This document shows positions 13,001 to 26,891 of a stretch of DNA of 64,000 nucleotides, piece after piece. The number at the start of each line of letters is the position of its first letter. Position 1 is the stretch's first letter. The notes beneath the pieces are model-generated. The model saw only the letters and a program-made list of their open reading frames with translations, had not been told where the DNA came from and did not search any database. The DNA lies in contig OZ038422.1 in the NCBI GenBank assembly GCA_964036155.1, positions 64,193,201-64,257,200 of the forward strand, written 5' to 3'. This DNA comes from Diploscapter coronatus (taxonomy: Eukaryota; Nematoda; Chromadorea; Rhabditida; Rhabditidae). The translations under genes were made by a program, and so were the position numbers.

Positions 13001-14965
13001 CGCTCCACCAGGTCCCGACATCACAGATCTGCCAGAATTGCCGACGACTCTTCCGCCGGGAACGAGTCCTTTGCCTCCTGCCCCTCCAACCACTGCAGAG
13101 CTTCTGACGACGACGACGACGACCCAAGAGAAGAAGCCGAACGCCTACGTTCCTCAGCCACCCGTAGCTCCCCCGAGATTGCCAGTCGCCCCACCTCGAA
13201 TTAGCCCTATACCACCGGTCGCTCCTCCTGTAGCTCAGAGGATCACGCCGAACGTCGTCGTTTCTCCTCCTGCGATGCCGGTCGGCAAATTAGTCAGCTA
13301 CGTCCCAGCTCCAGTGAAATTCGAGGGAATCGTCTTCCAAACCACGACGAGACCAATTGTAACCACAACAGAGAAGAAGTACGAAGAAAAACCATCCATC
13401 CCAGTCGAATCATGTAAGCACAATTTTCCTTCTTGATGTAAACCGAGGTTCAGACAAAGAGGCCAAAGTCGTCCCAGAGCCTCAGTACAAGACGATGGTC
13501 GAGGTTCCTGCAGCACCGAAGATCGTCGCTCCTGACGAGGACAACGAAGCGATAGGTCAGTTCATAGAAATTTACGGAATTTAGAGTACTTCTAGACATT
13601 GGCAACCGCATCGCCAAGGAGCACTCAGAAATCACCGACTACGAGGAAGCTCCAACTGGAACGAGTGATACTGACGTGGCTGATGGAGAAGAAGTAGGGT
13701 TTCGATTTTCGATTCCTTTTAAAAGTTCAAACGAAATCACATTTAGCCTGAGGCAACCACAAGATCATCCCCAGAAGTCATTACGCCTCAAGTTGAGCAC
13801 TACAAGCCGCCTCCGATCATCGAAGAAAGAGTCCATCAAACTGTGTCGATTCCACAGAAAGTAGTAGAGGCGCCTCCCGTTCCCGATATTACCAGGTTTA
13901 GAAATGGTCCCTTTCAACAATTGAGAAATGAAATTTTAGAACCGAAAGCTACAAAACGAACTTCGTTCCGCCTCCAAAGAACAACTACGTTCCACCACCA
14001 ACTATCCCGAATGAACTCCCTCCTCCAAAGTTTTCCCACACCATCAACATCCAGCCAATTCCAAGGAAAGAGGTTTCTTTTATCGTTCTTTCAAGGATAG
14101 CCATGTATACTTTGAGATCCCTCTCGGGACCGATGGTGTCGGCCAATCTTACCAACAGATTCCCCAGAATCAACAGCTGTCTCTCCAGCCTGTACCAACC
14201 TACATCTCTCCACCAGCGCCTCAACAGGTGCCTCTAACCGATTGTTGCTTTTCTCAAATGAAATTTCAATAATTCTCAGCCTCCAACCTACTACCCTCCC
14301 GCTCTACCTCAGCCTCTGCCACAAGCTCCAGTCCAGCCTCCTTCCCAGTGCTGTGGTGGAAACTTGTTCGGAACTGGAGGAAACCTCTGCATGCCGATCA
14401 ACTTCAATCCCTGCCAGACCCCAGCGCCGCAGAGCAATTGTGGACGTAGGCTCTTTGGGTTTATGTTTCAAGGATATCTTAATCAAGCTAAACCTTGATT
14501 CGATCATTGAATTGATCGTACGTTTCATTATATATCAGAAATTTTCAGCTTGCCAACCCTCATGCCAGCCAACTTGTCAACCGTGCACTCCTCCTTGCAC
14601 TCCTACTTGTCAGCCTCAGAACAACTGCTGCCAACCGCAGTGCTGTACGCCTACTTTCCAGCTGCCACCTTTGCAACTGCCGTGCTTGCCGACGCCTTGC
14701 ATTCCGGTATGATCTCAGGAGTGATAGGAAAAATTGAAGAGCGACTTTAGACCCCCAGTTGTTGTCCGCCGTCAGCACCCCCAGCGGCAAACTGTTGCTG
14801 TCCCCAACCAACTCCTTTGCAGAATATTTGCGGACGAAGGAAGCGGTGAGACAACTACTCTAATAATTTACTTAATTAATTAATTAAATCCAATTACCTG
14901 CTCAATTATCTTAATTCAGATCAATAGCTCACGCAATCGGCATATGCGCTCGACATCGACATTAG
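7072..14965 (+). CDS. secreted Pro/Thr-rich mucin-like protein with Cys-Pro-rich C-terminus
   Basis: Model of 16 exons, 1105 aa: 7072-7205, 10988-11054, 11097-11136, 11181-11246, 11290-11427, 11482-11517, 11656-13413, 13454-13555, 13596-13693, 13747-13895, 13940-14072, 14096-14227, 14280-14445, 14549-14706, 14751-14845, 14920-14965. All phases agree. Seen: a signal peptide with a long n-region, hydrophobic core 22-33 and likely cleavage after ANA38; an acidic/basic stretch; a Thr tract (exon 5); a 586-codon exon rich in Thr, Pro and Ser with SSES repeats; then CQP/CTP repeats with many CC pairs; and a furin-like RRKR near the C-terminus. No TM helix or enzyme motif. Probably an extracellular matrix, cuticle or mucus protein; no family recognised. 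The first exon sits 3.8 kb upstream and is joined on phase and signal peptide alone. The start ATG follows a possible trans-splice acceptor (about 7012). The join near 14030-14100 is ambiguous (23- or 71-nt intron). Confidence 0.8.
7206..10987 (+). other. 3.8-kb first intron of the mucin-like gene
   Basis: Begins with GTAGGT after the signal-peptide exon and ends with ATTTCAG before exon 2. No other convincing coding exon was found within it. At least 50 times longer than most introns in this window, so it may hold regulatory elements or an unrecognised alternative exon. Confidence 0.5.
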
Positions 14966-17900
14966 ACATCGAACCAACGTTCAAAATTAGCCTAATTATC
15001 TATTTATTCGTTAACCTATTTATGCCTACCTCACATATTCCCATCATCACAATATTCCTGCCTAAATATTTGAATCCTTCATTTGCATTTACTTAATTTA
15101 TTGCTTATGTATTTATTATCTAAATTATATGGTCCGACCCTGGGGTTGGATTTCCCTAATTTAAAGTGACCTGGGTCGGATTTAAATTTTTTTTTTAAAT
15201 CGTCAAATATTATCCCCACAACGTGTCTTTCAGGTGCACTATGTTATGATCATAATTTATTTATTATTCTTATTTAAATAATACTTATATATTTAGATAT
15301 ATTGAGCTTCAATTATTGCATAGATTTAGTGCCTGAAATATCTCACTATTTATGTCATATCAAAGCTTAGAAAATATTGAATTACTGTCTATATAAAATG
15401 AAGATCTACCAAATAGATATAGTTTAATCAGATTAAAATGCTTATCACAAAAGAGTCACAATGTTAATCTCTCTGGAAACCAAAACGTTAGGGGGAAAAA
15501 CCATTGAAAGTACGCGTTATCGCGTCAATGCAAGGATAAAAATGGCATTTTGGATTCTTTGTCCAAGCGATTGAAATAAATAACCCATACGGGATGTTTC
15601 ATTAGATATGAAATGAAATGAGAACACCGAGGATTGTTGAAACTAAAATAATGCGATTATTTTAGGCTTCTAAATTTCTTTTTCCTATTCACAGACTTGG
15701 TGAACAAATTTCGGGATTAACATCACAATGAGATAAGATTTTTGAAACCCTCTTTAAGTGGAAGGGATTTTCACGATATTTAACCATTGTTTATTTAAAA
15801 TGAAATCTCGGAATTATTTCTAAAAATATCTTGAAATTTAGGTAAAATCGTTATTTTCTTCGAGATATATGAAGGTTCAAGCTCCAAATTAGTAACCAAC
15901 TTATGTAAGTAGTTTCATTTTTTGCTCGAAAATCTAATCATCTATTAAAAATACGTAGACCTTGTGCCAGGAAAATTTTTCTAGGCTTTCTCCCGAGATG
16001 ATTAATATTCAAGCATTTTCCTGAATCGAATGCATGTCTCTCCCAAGCCTTATATGTTGTATCTCGTGAAAACTCAGAGTTTATAATTATTTTTACCCTT
16101 CGCGTTTCCGCTAATCAGCATCAAACTACACACGGACATTTGCAGACTCATATATTAGTTCCTCTGCAACACAATTTCTGGGCCTTGGTTCACTTCCTTG
16201 AAAAATATTAATGCTTAAGATATAAGCCCATTTTAGAAAGTTGTTTCAAACTAAACCAAATTTAAACGCCATTCAAAATGCTGATCTGTATGAAATTTTC
16301 GTTACAACCATATGCGCTTTTACTCGTATTTCTAAGTCTAAACTAAAAATTTACCGCTTTAAAACTAATTATATTTTTAATTAAACTAATGTATACTCTA
16401 GTTCTACGTTCCAAACTTAAAACACATTTTTCTAGATCTTTAACCCGGGTTTAAGATAGTTGTTTCTTGAAGCGAATTTTGCAGCATCAGATGCATTCAT
16501 AATTAGCGTCCGCTGCGTCTCTAACTTCACCTAATGAGCATAGATGATTTTAAATAGCGAGAGTAATTTAAAGGAGAGGAAGATTTTTACATTTCATGTC
16601 TACACTGAGGGGATGGCACGGAGAGACACCTAAAATACGAAGAATCTAGAGACTAAGACTAATCTAAACATAATCTAATCCAAGTATGTAGTTCGTGCAC
16701 GCATTAACGAGATTAATTCGTGGATTTTGCAACGTTTTATCAACTTTTAAGTATAAAAGTGTTTGATTTTAGTTCAGCCTTGCTAAAATTAGACTTTAGG
16801 ATTAACATAAGCTATATTTTATATCGTTTTATTTATCTCTGAATAAGGAAGAATTTTTTATTCAACACTAATAGGATTTAGTTAAATACTGTTTACGATA
16901 TTCAAGGACAAGTTAAAAAATTAACCTGCTACGAAAATTATTTCAGAAGCTATATTAATGTTTAAATCCTTTACAAATCGATCAAATGTAGGCTAACGAA
17001 AAACGCACTAATACGTGAGAATTTACGAGTTTAACCCAGACTTATTCGCTTTAGTCCTGCTTCTTCGAGAAAAAATTATACCCAACTAATTATGAAGGCT
17101 TTTCCTATAGTTTACCCCCTTGATTTTCATAGTCATTGAAAATTTCTTCACAGACGAAATTTGAATTTCTGATACCAAATAACTAGTATTCATTGTTGTG
17201 TTTTCTAGGCTTATAATACAAAATAAAAGTTTTATTTGGCTTATACTATAATATATTTTTTCTTTAATAGAGAAAAGAAGTTTCCCGATCTCTGTACTAG
17301 TACAATTAAATATTCTTTAACTTTAAAAGTCGGAATGAGTTTCAAATTTCGAATTAAAATTCCCGGTGAATTTTCTGTGCGTGTGATCTAGCAATTAATT
17401 TACCGCCTGGTTCATATTTTATGTCTAGTAAGAATAGCTCATCTGTTAAGCGTCTCTTCATTTTATAGCACTATTTTGCCGTTATTAGGTTAAACGTTGA
17501 ACTACTATTTTGTCTACAATTATTCTAACAAGTCAACCGACTATTTATGGCATTAGAAATTCAAATTGGTGGCCTTTTTCAAAGCACAAACTATTCTATT
17601 TTCTGTTAAATTATTGCTAAACTTCATTCAATATTGGCAACGATTTCTTATTCGAAGTTAATAAAATTTACATATGAGCTTAGTCTATAGTAGTCCTTAA
17701 ATTTTTATCTTAAATCCCTGAATTATCAGAAAATCCCTATTATTTTTATTGTAATTTCTAATCCTGAAATTTCATTTCATTTGTGCATCATCAAAATCAG
17801 GAATTCCATTATTTGATGCTTCCTGGAATCTGAAATGAAATGACACCTTATTAAAATATGATTCATTTTTGAAGATATTTGAAATTGAATTTTAAAGATG

Positions 17901-20636
17901 CACATAATTTAAAGTCGTATTATAATCTTTGGAAACGCACACACACATTTTAAAAATGGGCAATGGCTAACCAATTTTTAATCTACCCTAAGCGCTTTTT
18001 CTAAATGACTTGGCTCTCGAGCACAAGTACTTTTTCAACTCATTTTTGCAATTAGCGTAAACGGAAAATTGGAGGAAGCTAGATAGAATTTTATTTTGGT
18101 TCAAAAATTGCTGCACGATATTTTGGGTCAGGACATATTTTCTAAATTACTTTAGATGCTAAAAATTCGAAAGTATTCTATCATATAAATAAACAAATAT
18201 TCGTTTGAAGTTAGATTTAATAATTTAAAATAAAGAAATAGTTCTAGTTTAAGAAGATTCTCACATTCAAATTTCCCATATCATTTAGTCCTGCAAATTT
18301 ATTCCAAGTTAAAATATATACATTCATATTAATGATCATCATATACGTGCAAAATCCCTATCTCTCAAATTAGATATCCTTAAAAATCCTAATTTTATGC
18401 TCTCAAAAATCCTTAGCTTTTTGAACTCATATTCACACGAATTTCATTATCTAAAACATTTTTTCCCTTTTGATGTTGCATTTTATATTTAACATAAAAT
18501 TTAAAATATACAACATTCTAATTAATTTAGGTTCAGACTAACCCCAGAATATGGTTAATTATTCATAATTGTATCATCATTAGAGAAAAGATCATTCTAC
18601 ATTCAACGTATAACGTATAACGCAAAATTTGCGCTTTTCTGCAGCAAAATGCGGCTTTCCATTCACACTTTCTATGCATAGACGCACTGCGACATCTTTG
18701 AAATAGCCACCAAAGCACACCATTTTACGACTAAACACATGAAAGAAGCACCCAAGTTTACGATTATTTTGGATATTTTCCAATTTTTTCTTAAAAATCA
18801 TTTTATCTTAATTCTAAAAAAAACAACAACAACAATTTATCTTCAGAATTTTACGTATATTTGCGTACTTTTTCCAAGAATACGTCTGAAATCACGACGC
18901 TTGGCAGTTTTCTTGTAAGAGGCATTCCCAATCTCAGACGTGTCACACCCATAATAGGCCATTAACTGTTCTAACGGTCTTTTCGCTGGGGCAAGTTAAC
19001 ATAAATTACGCCAGACTGTTTAGACTTTCATTTCTCCTATTCTCTAACGTTTAGCGCCAACTTCCAACCTTACTCATGAAGTGTGATTGAATAGTCCTGC
19101 TGTAATGCCGACAAAAACAACTGGAGCAAAATACTTCAAGCAAATTTTTCATGTCAGCCATTTTTTGTCCGACTATGTTTAAGTTCATGATGAGATTATT
19201 GACAGGTTCGAGATATCAAAATCGATGCGTCAGAAAGTTTCTTCGGGCCTATCTTTAAGCATTAGAAGAGAGATTATCTGATTACTCTAGTTTCGCTGTA
19301 ACAATGCATCGTCTTTCGCCGTCGTTAATTATCGACGTTTTCCAAGTACAATGATTCGACTAGGTTGTATCGCGAAAGGAACGTAGTTTTCAGGAAACAA
19401 CTGCAAAACTTCCGCATGGTTCCTTGCCTGTTTCTTTTTCTCTCTTCAACTAAACTATAGAACACCCTTCTATTTCTGCCTCTTGCATAAACTTTTGCAT
19501 CGTTCTCCATTCAGATACGTCTCTACTCTGTTTGTCTGTGCCCTCTTGTTTTTCAGTTCACTCTCTTCGTAAATTCTTCTTCCTTATATTTTTCTCGATC
19601 TTTGGGTGTCTCTCAAAAATGCATGCCCACTCTCTGAAAAAATCTGCATATTTCTTTTCAGTCTTATTTTGGCATGCTCTTTAATTTTCTCGTTCTCTGC
19701 GTTCTCCTAGTATTTTTCGTCGTTTCAAGCCCCTCCCCCCGTGCTACATTTCTCCTTTGCGAGAGCAGACTAGATACATATTTTCATTCTGCCTTCGCTC
19801 GCCATAGGCTGATCCTTCGTGCTGCAGCAAAAGAGTGAAAATCGACATTCGTTGTAATTCACTTTTTCGCACTTTAGACCCTTTTCAGAGGGGTAACTAT
19901 TTTAATTTAATTTAGATTTATTTATGCCAATTTCCAATTCTTCTTATGAACTTTTTCTAATAGGTTTGACCAATTTTAGGCTATACTTTGAGTTTGATAT
20001 ATGATTTTTATCTATAATTTTCGATTCAAACTCCTAAAAAATGCGAATATCAGTATTTTTGTCAAAATCTAAAAAATGCTCAATTTTTCATGGAAACAAG
20101 TTTGATCTTCATGATATTTTCCTTCTTACATTCATAATTTCCATACATTTTCCCATTGCAAAGTGTTTTTATCATACCATCAAAAATATCAATATTCCTC
20201 CATCTGTTTTGCATGGTTTTCTGTCAACCTCTGATCAGCTAGAACCATATCTTTCTAGGTTAATCAGAAAATATCCTATTTATGTTAATTTTCAAATATC
20301 CCAGCCGACTTTCAAGTTCTATCCTTCGTCATTAGACGAGTTTTTCTTGCTTTTGGCTGGCGTCCGAGAATTTATCGACTAATGAACACGTCTAGAGATG
20401 TTATCTCAGCCAATTTTCCTCGCCTACCTTTCACCATGTGACTAGAGGTGCGTATTTTCTTTTCTTTATTTAACCCACTACGCGCTATCTTTCCAAATTG
20501 TAGCCTGAACATATTTGGTAAATAATAAAGTCGAAATGATCTTATCTATGATCAGAGTAGAATGGCTGTAAAGTTTAGATTAATGTTAAAATATCATTGA
20601 ATTAAATTTGCATATACTTTGAGATCAGAACTGTCC
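14966..20636. other. gene-poor region
   Basis: No supportable exon chain on either strand. Contains the 3' UTR of the mucin-like gene with a hairpin at 15133-15180. The rest is AT-rich, with a CT-rich promoter-like stretch around 19400-19860. A 113-codon plus-strand frame at 20041-20382 has no recognisable domain and T-rich composition, so I do not call it a gene. Confidence 0.5.
15133..15180 (+). repeat. hairpin downstream of the mucin-like gene
   Basis: TCCGACCC pairs with GGGTCGGA across about 30 nt, with a near-continuous extension (TGG against CCT). It lies about 170 nt after the stop codon, so it could fold in the 3' UTR. Function unknown. Confidence 0.5.
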
Positions 20637-22027
20637 ACAGGTACTGAAAATCGTGCCTGTATTAAATCCTAAATTGTCGTACATTTTATCTATCCTAATT
20701 ATGGACAGGTACAAAGTTTGTCGTACCTGTTACCCGACTTTTTTCTATATATTAAGGGAAAACTTGGCGCCTGCACCTTACATGTGAACATCTCTGTTTG
20801 TGGTCTGTTTTGTTTTTATTTTAAGTTTATTCATGCATAACTTAAATTCAGAGCGTGTCATGTCTTATCTTTGATATTTCTGGCTCATTATTTATGCTTA
20901 AGTCTAGCTGCCAAGTTTTTTCCCCTTCATAAAAAGTCGATCCAGGCTATAGTTTCTAAAGACTAGATAAATTTCCTGGATATAATTTATTTAAAATCCA
21001 TAAAAAATTACTTTAAGTCCCTTAAAGTTTACCAAATAGATCATTTGACGCAAATTTTCTCGATTGATTTCTGAGACCTTATTTTAAAATGTTGTTTCTA
21101 TTCAATTTATTCGATTAAATAGGCCTTTCTTCGTCATTTTCATCATCGAACGTTTTATTTCTTCTTAATTTTCGCTCTTTTATTCTCTTTTCAACTCCAT
21201 CTATTGATATATTTCGTATTTCGTAGCTAGGCAAGTTTTTTTCTTTCATTTTAAACTTATGGTTCATCTTCAATTTTAAATCCAGACGTTTATAATTAAA
21301 TTAAATTTCATACATGAGAAATGTCATTTTGCAACATATTCTCTATTAAATTGCACTGAAATCGCGCCTATTTTTGGACTTAAATAAAGAATTCATCATC
21401 GAAATAATGATATCTTAAAATTAAAACCAGCTATCTCGCAGGTCACTTGAAAATTGAGAACATTTTCGTCATTTCTATGGTAACTACCCGCTGTTATTCT
21501 TTGCTAACTATACAAAATTCACGACTCAACTATTTAGTCCTTAAATTTATGAGTCAAAGTTTAATTTATCTGAAGATAAAGCCCCTTTCAGCTAAAATTT
21601 ATACTTTATTCTGAACTCTTCTTATATGTCAACATTTTATGACTAAAAATATATATCGACCAAGATAATTACATAATTGCATTTTCTTCAGTAAATACCC
21701 TTTAGGCTCATGTGTTAAATGATAGATAAACATCGAAATTGCTCCTTTTAATTTAGTTCATAATTACAGCGTCCGACGCAAATACAAAAGGAGCGTAACT
21801 AAAGTTTGCAATTTTGCAAAGCTGCCGCATACTTTCATGCTTTGATACTTAGCATATTTAATAATTAAGATATTTGACAAGTAAGGCACAGGTACGATAG
21901 TTTTCCTAATTATGAAGGAAACAGGTAAACTTGTCCGAAACTATATACCGCCCACAGATAAGGCAGACAAAAGGTACGGGAATTTTGGATTCATAACAGG
22001 TACAGGTATGATTTTCGGTACCTGTGA
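20637..22027. mobile_element. possible inverted-repeat element with ACAGGTAC termini
   Basis: CACAGGTACTGAAAATC near 20637 is matched in inverted orientation by GATTTTCGGTACCTGTG near 22010-22027. Further ACAGGTAC/GTACCTGT pairs lie inside each end (about 20706-20731 and 21887-22012). No transposase seen. Could be a non-autonomous foldback element; boundaries are approximate and no target duplication was established. Confidence 0.4.
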
Positions 22028-25000
22028 AGGTGTCCCTAGTTTCACACTTAACATGTTGATAAGGTTGGTCTGAAGTTGATACACATTTCTGTATTATCCT
22101 TGTCACAAATTGGTCTATCTTCCCTAAAATCTTCATTCTATATCTTTCGCCCCTCAAATACCCAAAACCCGTTATCAGTCTGATAAGAAATGTCATTGGA
22201 TTTTTGGAGAGGGAAGAGAAAAAGGAAGATATCCTGATAAAAGACCAAATTTGGGGAACAATTGTTAGAAAAGGGAATAGAGAGGGAGAGGGAAGTGAGA
22301 GAAAGAAAAGGATAATGAATACCTAAAAGACGGGAAGAAGTAGAGATAACGAAATATCACCAGACGCTTAGATAATTAGAGACGAAACGCGCGAAATTAA
22401 AGGGGACGATATTTAATAGCGAAGCTTTCGGACGTTGTCGTTGTTGCATAGCCAGTTCCTCAACAAAATCGTCTTCTCTGCGTCTTTTTCACTCTCCTCA
22501 ATTTGCGTTGTCTCGCATCTATCTCTATATCTCTTGAATTCTCTTAATTTCACACTTTCTACTTCTCTAACTTTCAAATTCACGTTATCTCACATTTAAC
22601 TCTATTTTTCCCGGTTCTCTTTTGATCCTATTATATTTTTCGTCCTCTGTTTCTCTAGATTTTGTGTTCTCTGGAATAATGCTGTATGACAGATGGTAAT
22701 AGGTTCTGCTTCTTTGCGCCCTCTTTTCCCTAACTCTTCCTGCATTTTTCGGCTTTATTGTTAGCTGACGTTCCGAAGATAGCACTCCACCTTTCCTGGA
22801 GATATTTTGAGCCACGAAATTTAATTGAGTTTAAATTTAACATTCATATACTTCATTGGAGTTCAATTGAAACTTCACTAAAATAATGTGGTACTTCAAA
22901 ATTTGAAACGAAATTACATTTTCACCCTTGGAAACTTCATCAAAGTTAAGGATGAGCCTCGAATTTTAATAAAGTTAAACCTGGACTTCAGGAACTTCAA
23001 GTAGAACTAATTTGTAGTTCGTGCCTAAGCTTTTTAATTAGAGCATTACTTCTTACTATATACTCTTGGACCCAAATTTTCAAAGCCTTTGTCAAACTAA
23101 ATATGATGCCCATTTCTGATATGTACCCCTAGGGAAATATCTTCGAAAAACGATGAAAAAACGCGAACTTTGCAAAAGTACTATTCTTTTTCTTCATTTT
23201 TCATTTAAAAAATCCACGTGCTAAGAATAGGCCATAAATTGAGCCCAGATTTAAAAAGAAAATTTCAAAATGGACATCGATCCTATTTGACCTTTGCCAT
23301 AAAAGTCGTATCATTTTCTTTTTCTCTCTTGCGTGTTTCATATATCTAATTTGTTTATGTCTTTTGGTCTCTGAAAATCGCATGCTACTTCTCGTTCTTA
23401 TCTGATTATAGATAATAGGTTACATCTAAAGTTACCTATTTCTTCCCTCTTTTCTTAGATCCCATCCTTTTCCCTGCAAAATACCTGCCTGTCCCATTTT
23501 TACGACTAAAGATTGTGTCAGTGTCGCTATCACTTTACCAATAAATGTTTTTTTCTTATCATTACGGTCATCAATACACCCTATTCGGCGCGCAAAAATC
23601 GATGATAGTTTGTCTTGCAAATGTATCGATTTTTCTAGTAAAAATATTCGAACCATTATTTTCGTTAGCTAACCTATTTTTATTGTGTAATACACAAATC
23701 TAAATATATTCATTTATATCTTATCATATATAATCTTAAAGCTATTCATTCTTCAAGCTTAATAATAAAATTTTTAATTATAATCCCAAAAACAATTTCT
23801 AAATATTAATTATTAAATTAGGATCCGCTAAATCGTTATTTCATTATCATATGTATATTTGTATTTCTATCGACCATCATGTAATAAGCGTAATGATTAA
23901 GTGGAACCTTTTCGTCTCTTAAATATCGCCGAATTTGGTCGGAATTCTTTATTTTTCGCGATTCTCTCTATGGTTTGGTTCCGCTTTTGTTCAAATTTAA
24001 AGATCGGGCAAATTTTCGGTAAATCTCCTGAATTCACGAAGAGAAACCTACAGACTTTCCTACAAGAAACGTGAAAATATGTGAAACGAAATTTCGTCTG
24101 AGATTAAAATATTTTAATTTAGGGTTTAATAAATTAAGGTCGAAATGTTGAATTAAATTTTCTAATTCATATCTTTTTAAAATATATAATCATTAAAGTC
24201 AATGAATTCTTCAAGCAATTGATTGATAGCTCTGTTATTTTGGTTTTAAGTTCGCGAATTTAAAACTAGAAACGTCGCGATTGTTTTTTCTCAATATTGA
24301 CACTGCAGGAAAATTTGAAAATTGATATGATTGATATGATGGTTATTTTCTTGAAGGTTGAGGTTTGAACCCTGGTTACTACAAGTTAAAACACCAATTT
24401 CTGATCGATAATCTAAAGATAATACCGAAACTTGATTGATATATCAGATGTGGGGTCTATTTTCAGATCCAAAAATTTTCCCGATTCTATCATTGTTTTT
24501 GATGTTGTGTGTACGGCCGCGTTTTAGTATTCATAGAATTTAGTTCGCACCCTGGTGGTAATACCTCACTCTAAACGTTGATCGGGGAAATTTCAACAAC
24601 TTATCATCTCCCCTAAATTTTACGTGAGATGACATTTTCCATCATATAAAACTCCACATATTTTTCATGGTATTTAATTTTTAACCATCCAAAATTCTCT
24701 CACGTTTTTCCTAAACCAATCGAAAAACTTGCTAAGTTTCGACACAATTTGATTTCGTTGAACTTAAATTTTCGTAATTTTCCAAATTCTCCCAGATTCC
24801 GATCATTTTAGACAATATTTTCAGGGTTAGGGTCGAAAAAAAAGTCTCAGTAAGTCGGAATTAATTTATGGTTTTCTGCAAGTGGCTATTATTTACGAAC
24901 CGAGAATAGTCTCGATGAGAAAAAGTCCAATTTCGAACTTTAAAATTGATGTTCAAATTTAGATTTAGCCTTTCTAACTATGAAATTACCATGGCACTAA

Positions 25001-26891
25001 ATTATAAAGATTTCTAAATTTACGCCCTGCGAATAAACTTCCTTGAACCTAAGAAATTATCTCGAATTTTTCACCGATTTTTTAAGTCATGGGAAAGGTT
25101 TCCGTTCCTCTTTTCAGAGATTAGTAATTCCTTCAGAATGTTGCCGATATTTACTGTAATTCTGGCTTTAATTTGATTTATATTCACTGTGATTTCTTCA
25201 CATTTCCTTATCAAACAAAAATCGCTTCCTGGTTTAAAATAGCTTTGTGTAAATTGTAGTAGTGCTTTCATATATAATTTTTAATTGATTTATATCTAAA
25301 AAATAAGTTTCCAGGAAACAAACAATATTTCTGCAAACCAATTTAAATATTAGTTCAGGCGTTCCTTGGAAATTTCGTTCCCTTATTTCCGATTTTCAAA
25401 TAATCGATTTTTGTCCCGAGAATTCATGTGCGCTATCAAAATAGAACGCAAAATTGCGAGGAAAAGAAATTCAAATCGAAATACAGCGCAACTTCAATAG
25501 GACGAAAAACGCACAGAAGCGCCCTCTATGTTTGGTCAAAATGAATCGATTTTTCTCCGTTTTTCTTTTCTAATAATTTGCTTCCAAAATCAATCTTGTG
25601 CGCTAAAAGACCGTTCGAACATTTTTCGGGGCGACCGCAAAATTTATAGATTTAATTTCTTTAAACTTCCCTTTTCAAGAGAATTTGGAATTTAATGTCT
25701 ATCCTACAATAAGACCCTGAAATATCTGAATATTCAACTTATAAAATTCCAAATTTGAACTAAAAATCATGAAGGATTCGAATATTTCTCCTTCAATGCA
25801 AAAATTTCTCATTTATGCTAAATCTCAAAGCTCCAATAAACTCACCGTATTCACTCATTTCCCTTTTTCCCGGCGTCTGAGAATCTCCCTAGTTTCCCCT
25901 TTTGTGAGATTTTGTCTTATCATTTTATCTCTCTTCTGGACGTATATCTGAGATCTTGCTTGTCTATCTTTTACCCAAAAAGGGTTGATTCACTTTTTCT
26001 TTCTCTGCAACTTTTTCATCCTCTAAAATTTCCCTATTCTCTCATGATCGATATTATCAGCTGTACAAGCTTCAGTTCCCTATTGATTTTGCAGAAAAAT
26101 TTCCACTCTTCCAACGTTAAAGGATAGCTACGGAATACCGCCATACTGGCTGAGATAATAAAAACATTCCTGATAGCAATATTCCTGACCGATAATGCCG
26201 CGTCTTTTTATGCCTATGTGTATATTTTTCGGTTCATATCAATGTCTCTCTCTCTCTCTCTCTCTCTCTTTTCCGCCCTCTTCATTTTTATTTCTCTCTC
26301 AGTTTCCTCCGCCTCTTTTTGCTTCCAATTGCGACGGCGTGTCTCGCGCTTCCTATGACCAATCAAATCACTTGTCGATAAATTTGATCAGTAGGAGGGC
26401 GGTTGGTCGGGATATTCCCCTAGCTCCTCCCCTTATTTCAGAAATAACCCCTTTTCCGAAATCGACCTATTTGATAGCCCTATCGCCAAATCATAATACG
26501 TCAGCTCTATGATAAAACCATAACTCTGTCCCAATAAATTTAATCATCTTTAGTCATGTCCTACTTTTTCATCATTCCTACCACATCCCTATTGTAAGTT
26601 CGAATACTTAAATACCTTTTAAACCATGAGAAATTTACCTTGAACTTGATAGACAATGATAAGAAACGGAATTTTCGAAGCGATCAATAGCCAAAGGTTG
26701 TTTGCCATATGTGTGATTACTTTAATCGTGAAATTACATCGATACACTTTATATGTTCATAGCAACTACAGTATCCTTAAGATTGATCTTCGGGAGAGAG
26801 AGAGTAATTTTAACCGGAATAAACAGCTATTGTCAATGACCGATTACTTGAGACACAATAAAGGTGAAGAAAATTTGACGCATGGAAATTA
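22028..26891. other. gene-poor region upstream of the nuclear receptor
   Basis: AT-rich, no supportable exon chain. CT-rich stretches at about 22440-22780 and 25850-26350 resemble promoter tracts. May contain missing 5' exons or the promoter of the nuclear receptor gene. Confidence 0.45.
26244..26269 (+). repeat. (TC)n microsatellite
   Basis: About 13 perfect TC dinucleotides inside a pyrimidine-rich stretch. An open frame running through it encodes alternating Ser-Leu and is an artefact of the repeat. Confidence 0.9.

Noticed and set aside
20041..20382. 113-codon plus-strand open frame
   Set aside because: No domain, T-rich composition, no splice partners; not distinguishable from chance.
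24341..24400. tRNA-like B-box (GGTTCAAACC) on the minus strand
   Set aside because: The flanking bases do not form a T-arm stem and no acceptor or anticodon arm could be folded around it.
26195..26512. 105-codon plus-strand open frame
   Set aside because: Runs through the TC microsatellite and pyrimidine-rich DNA; no protein features.
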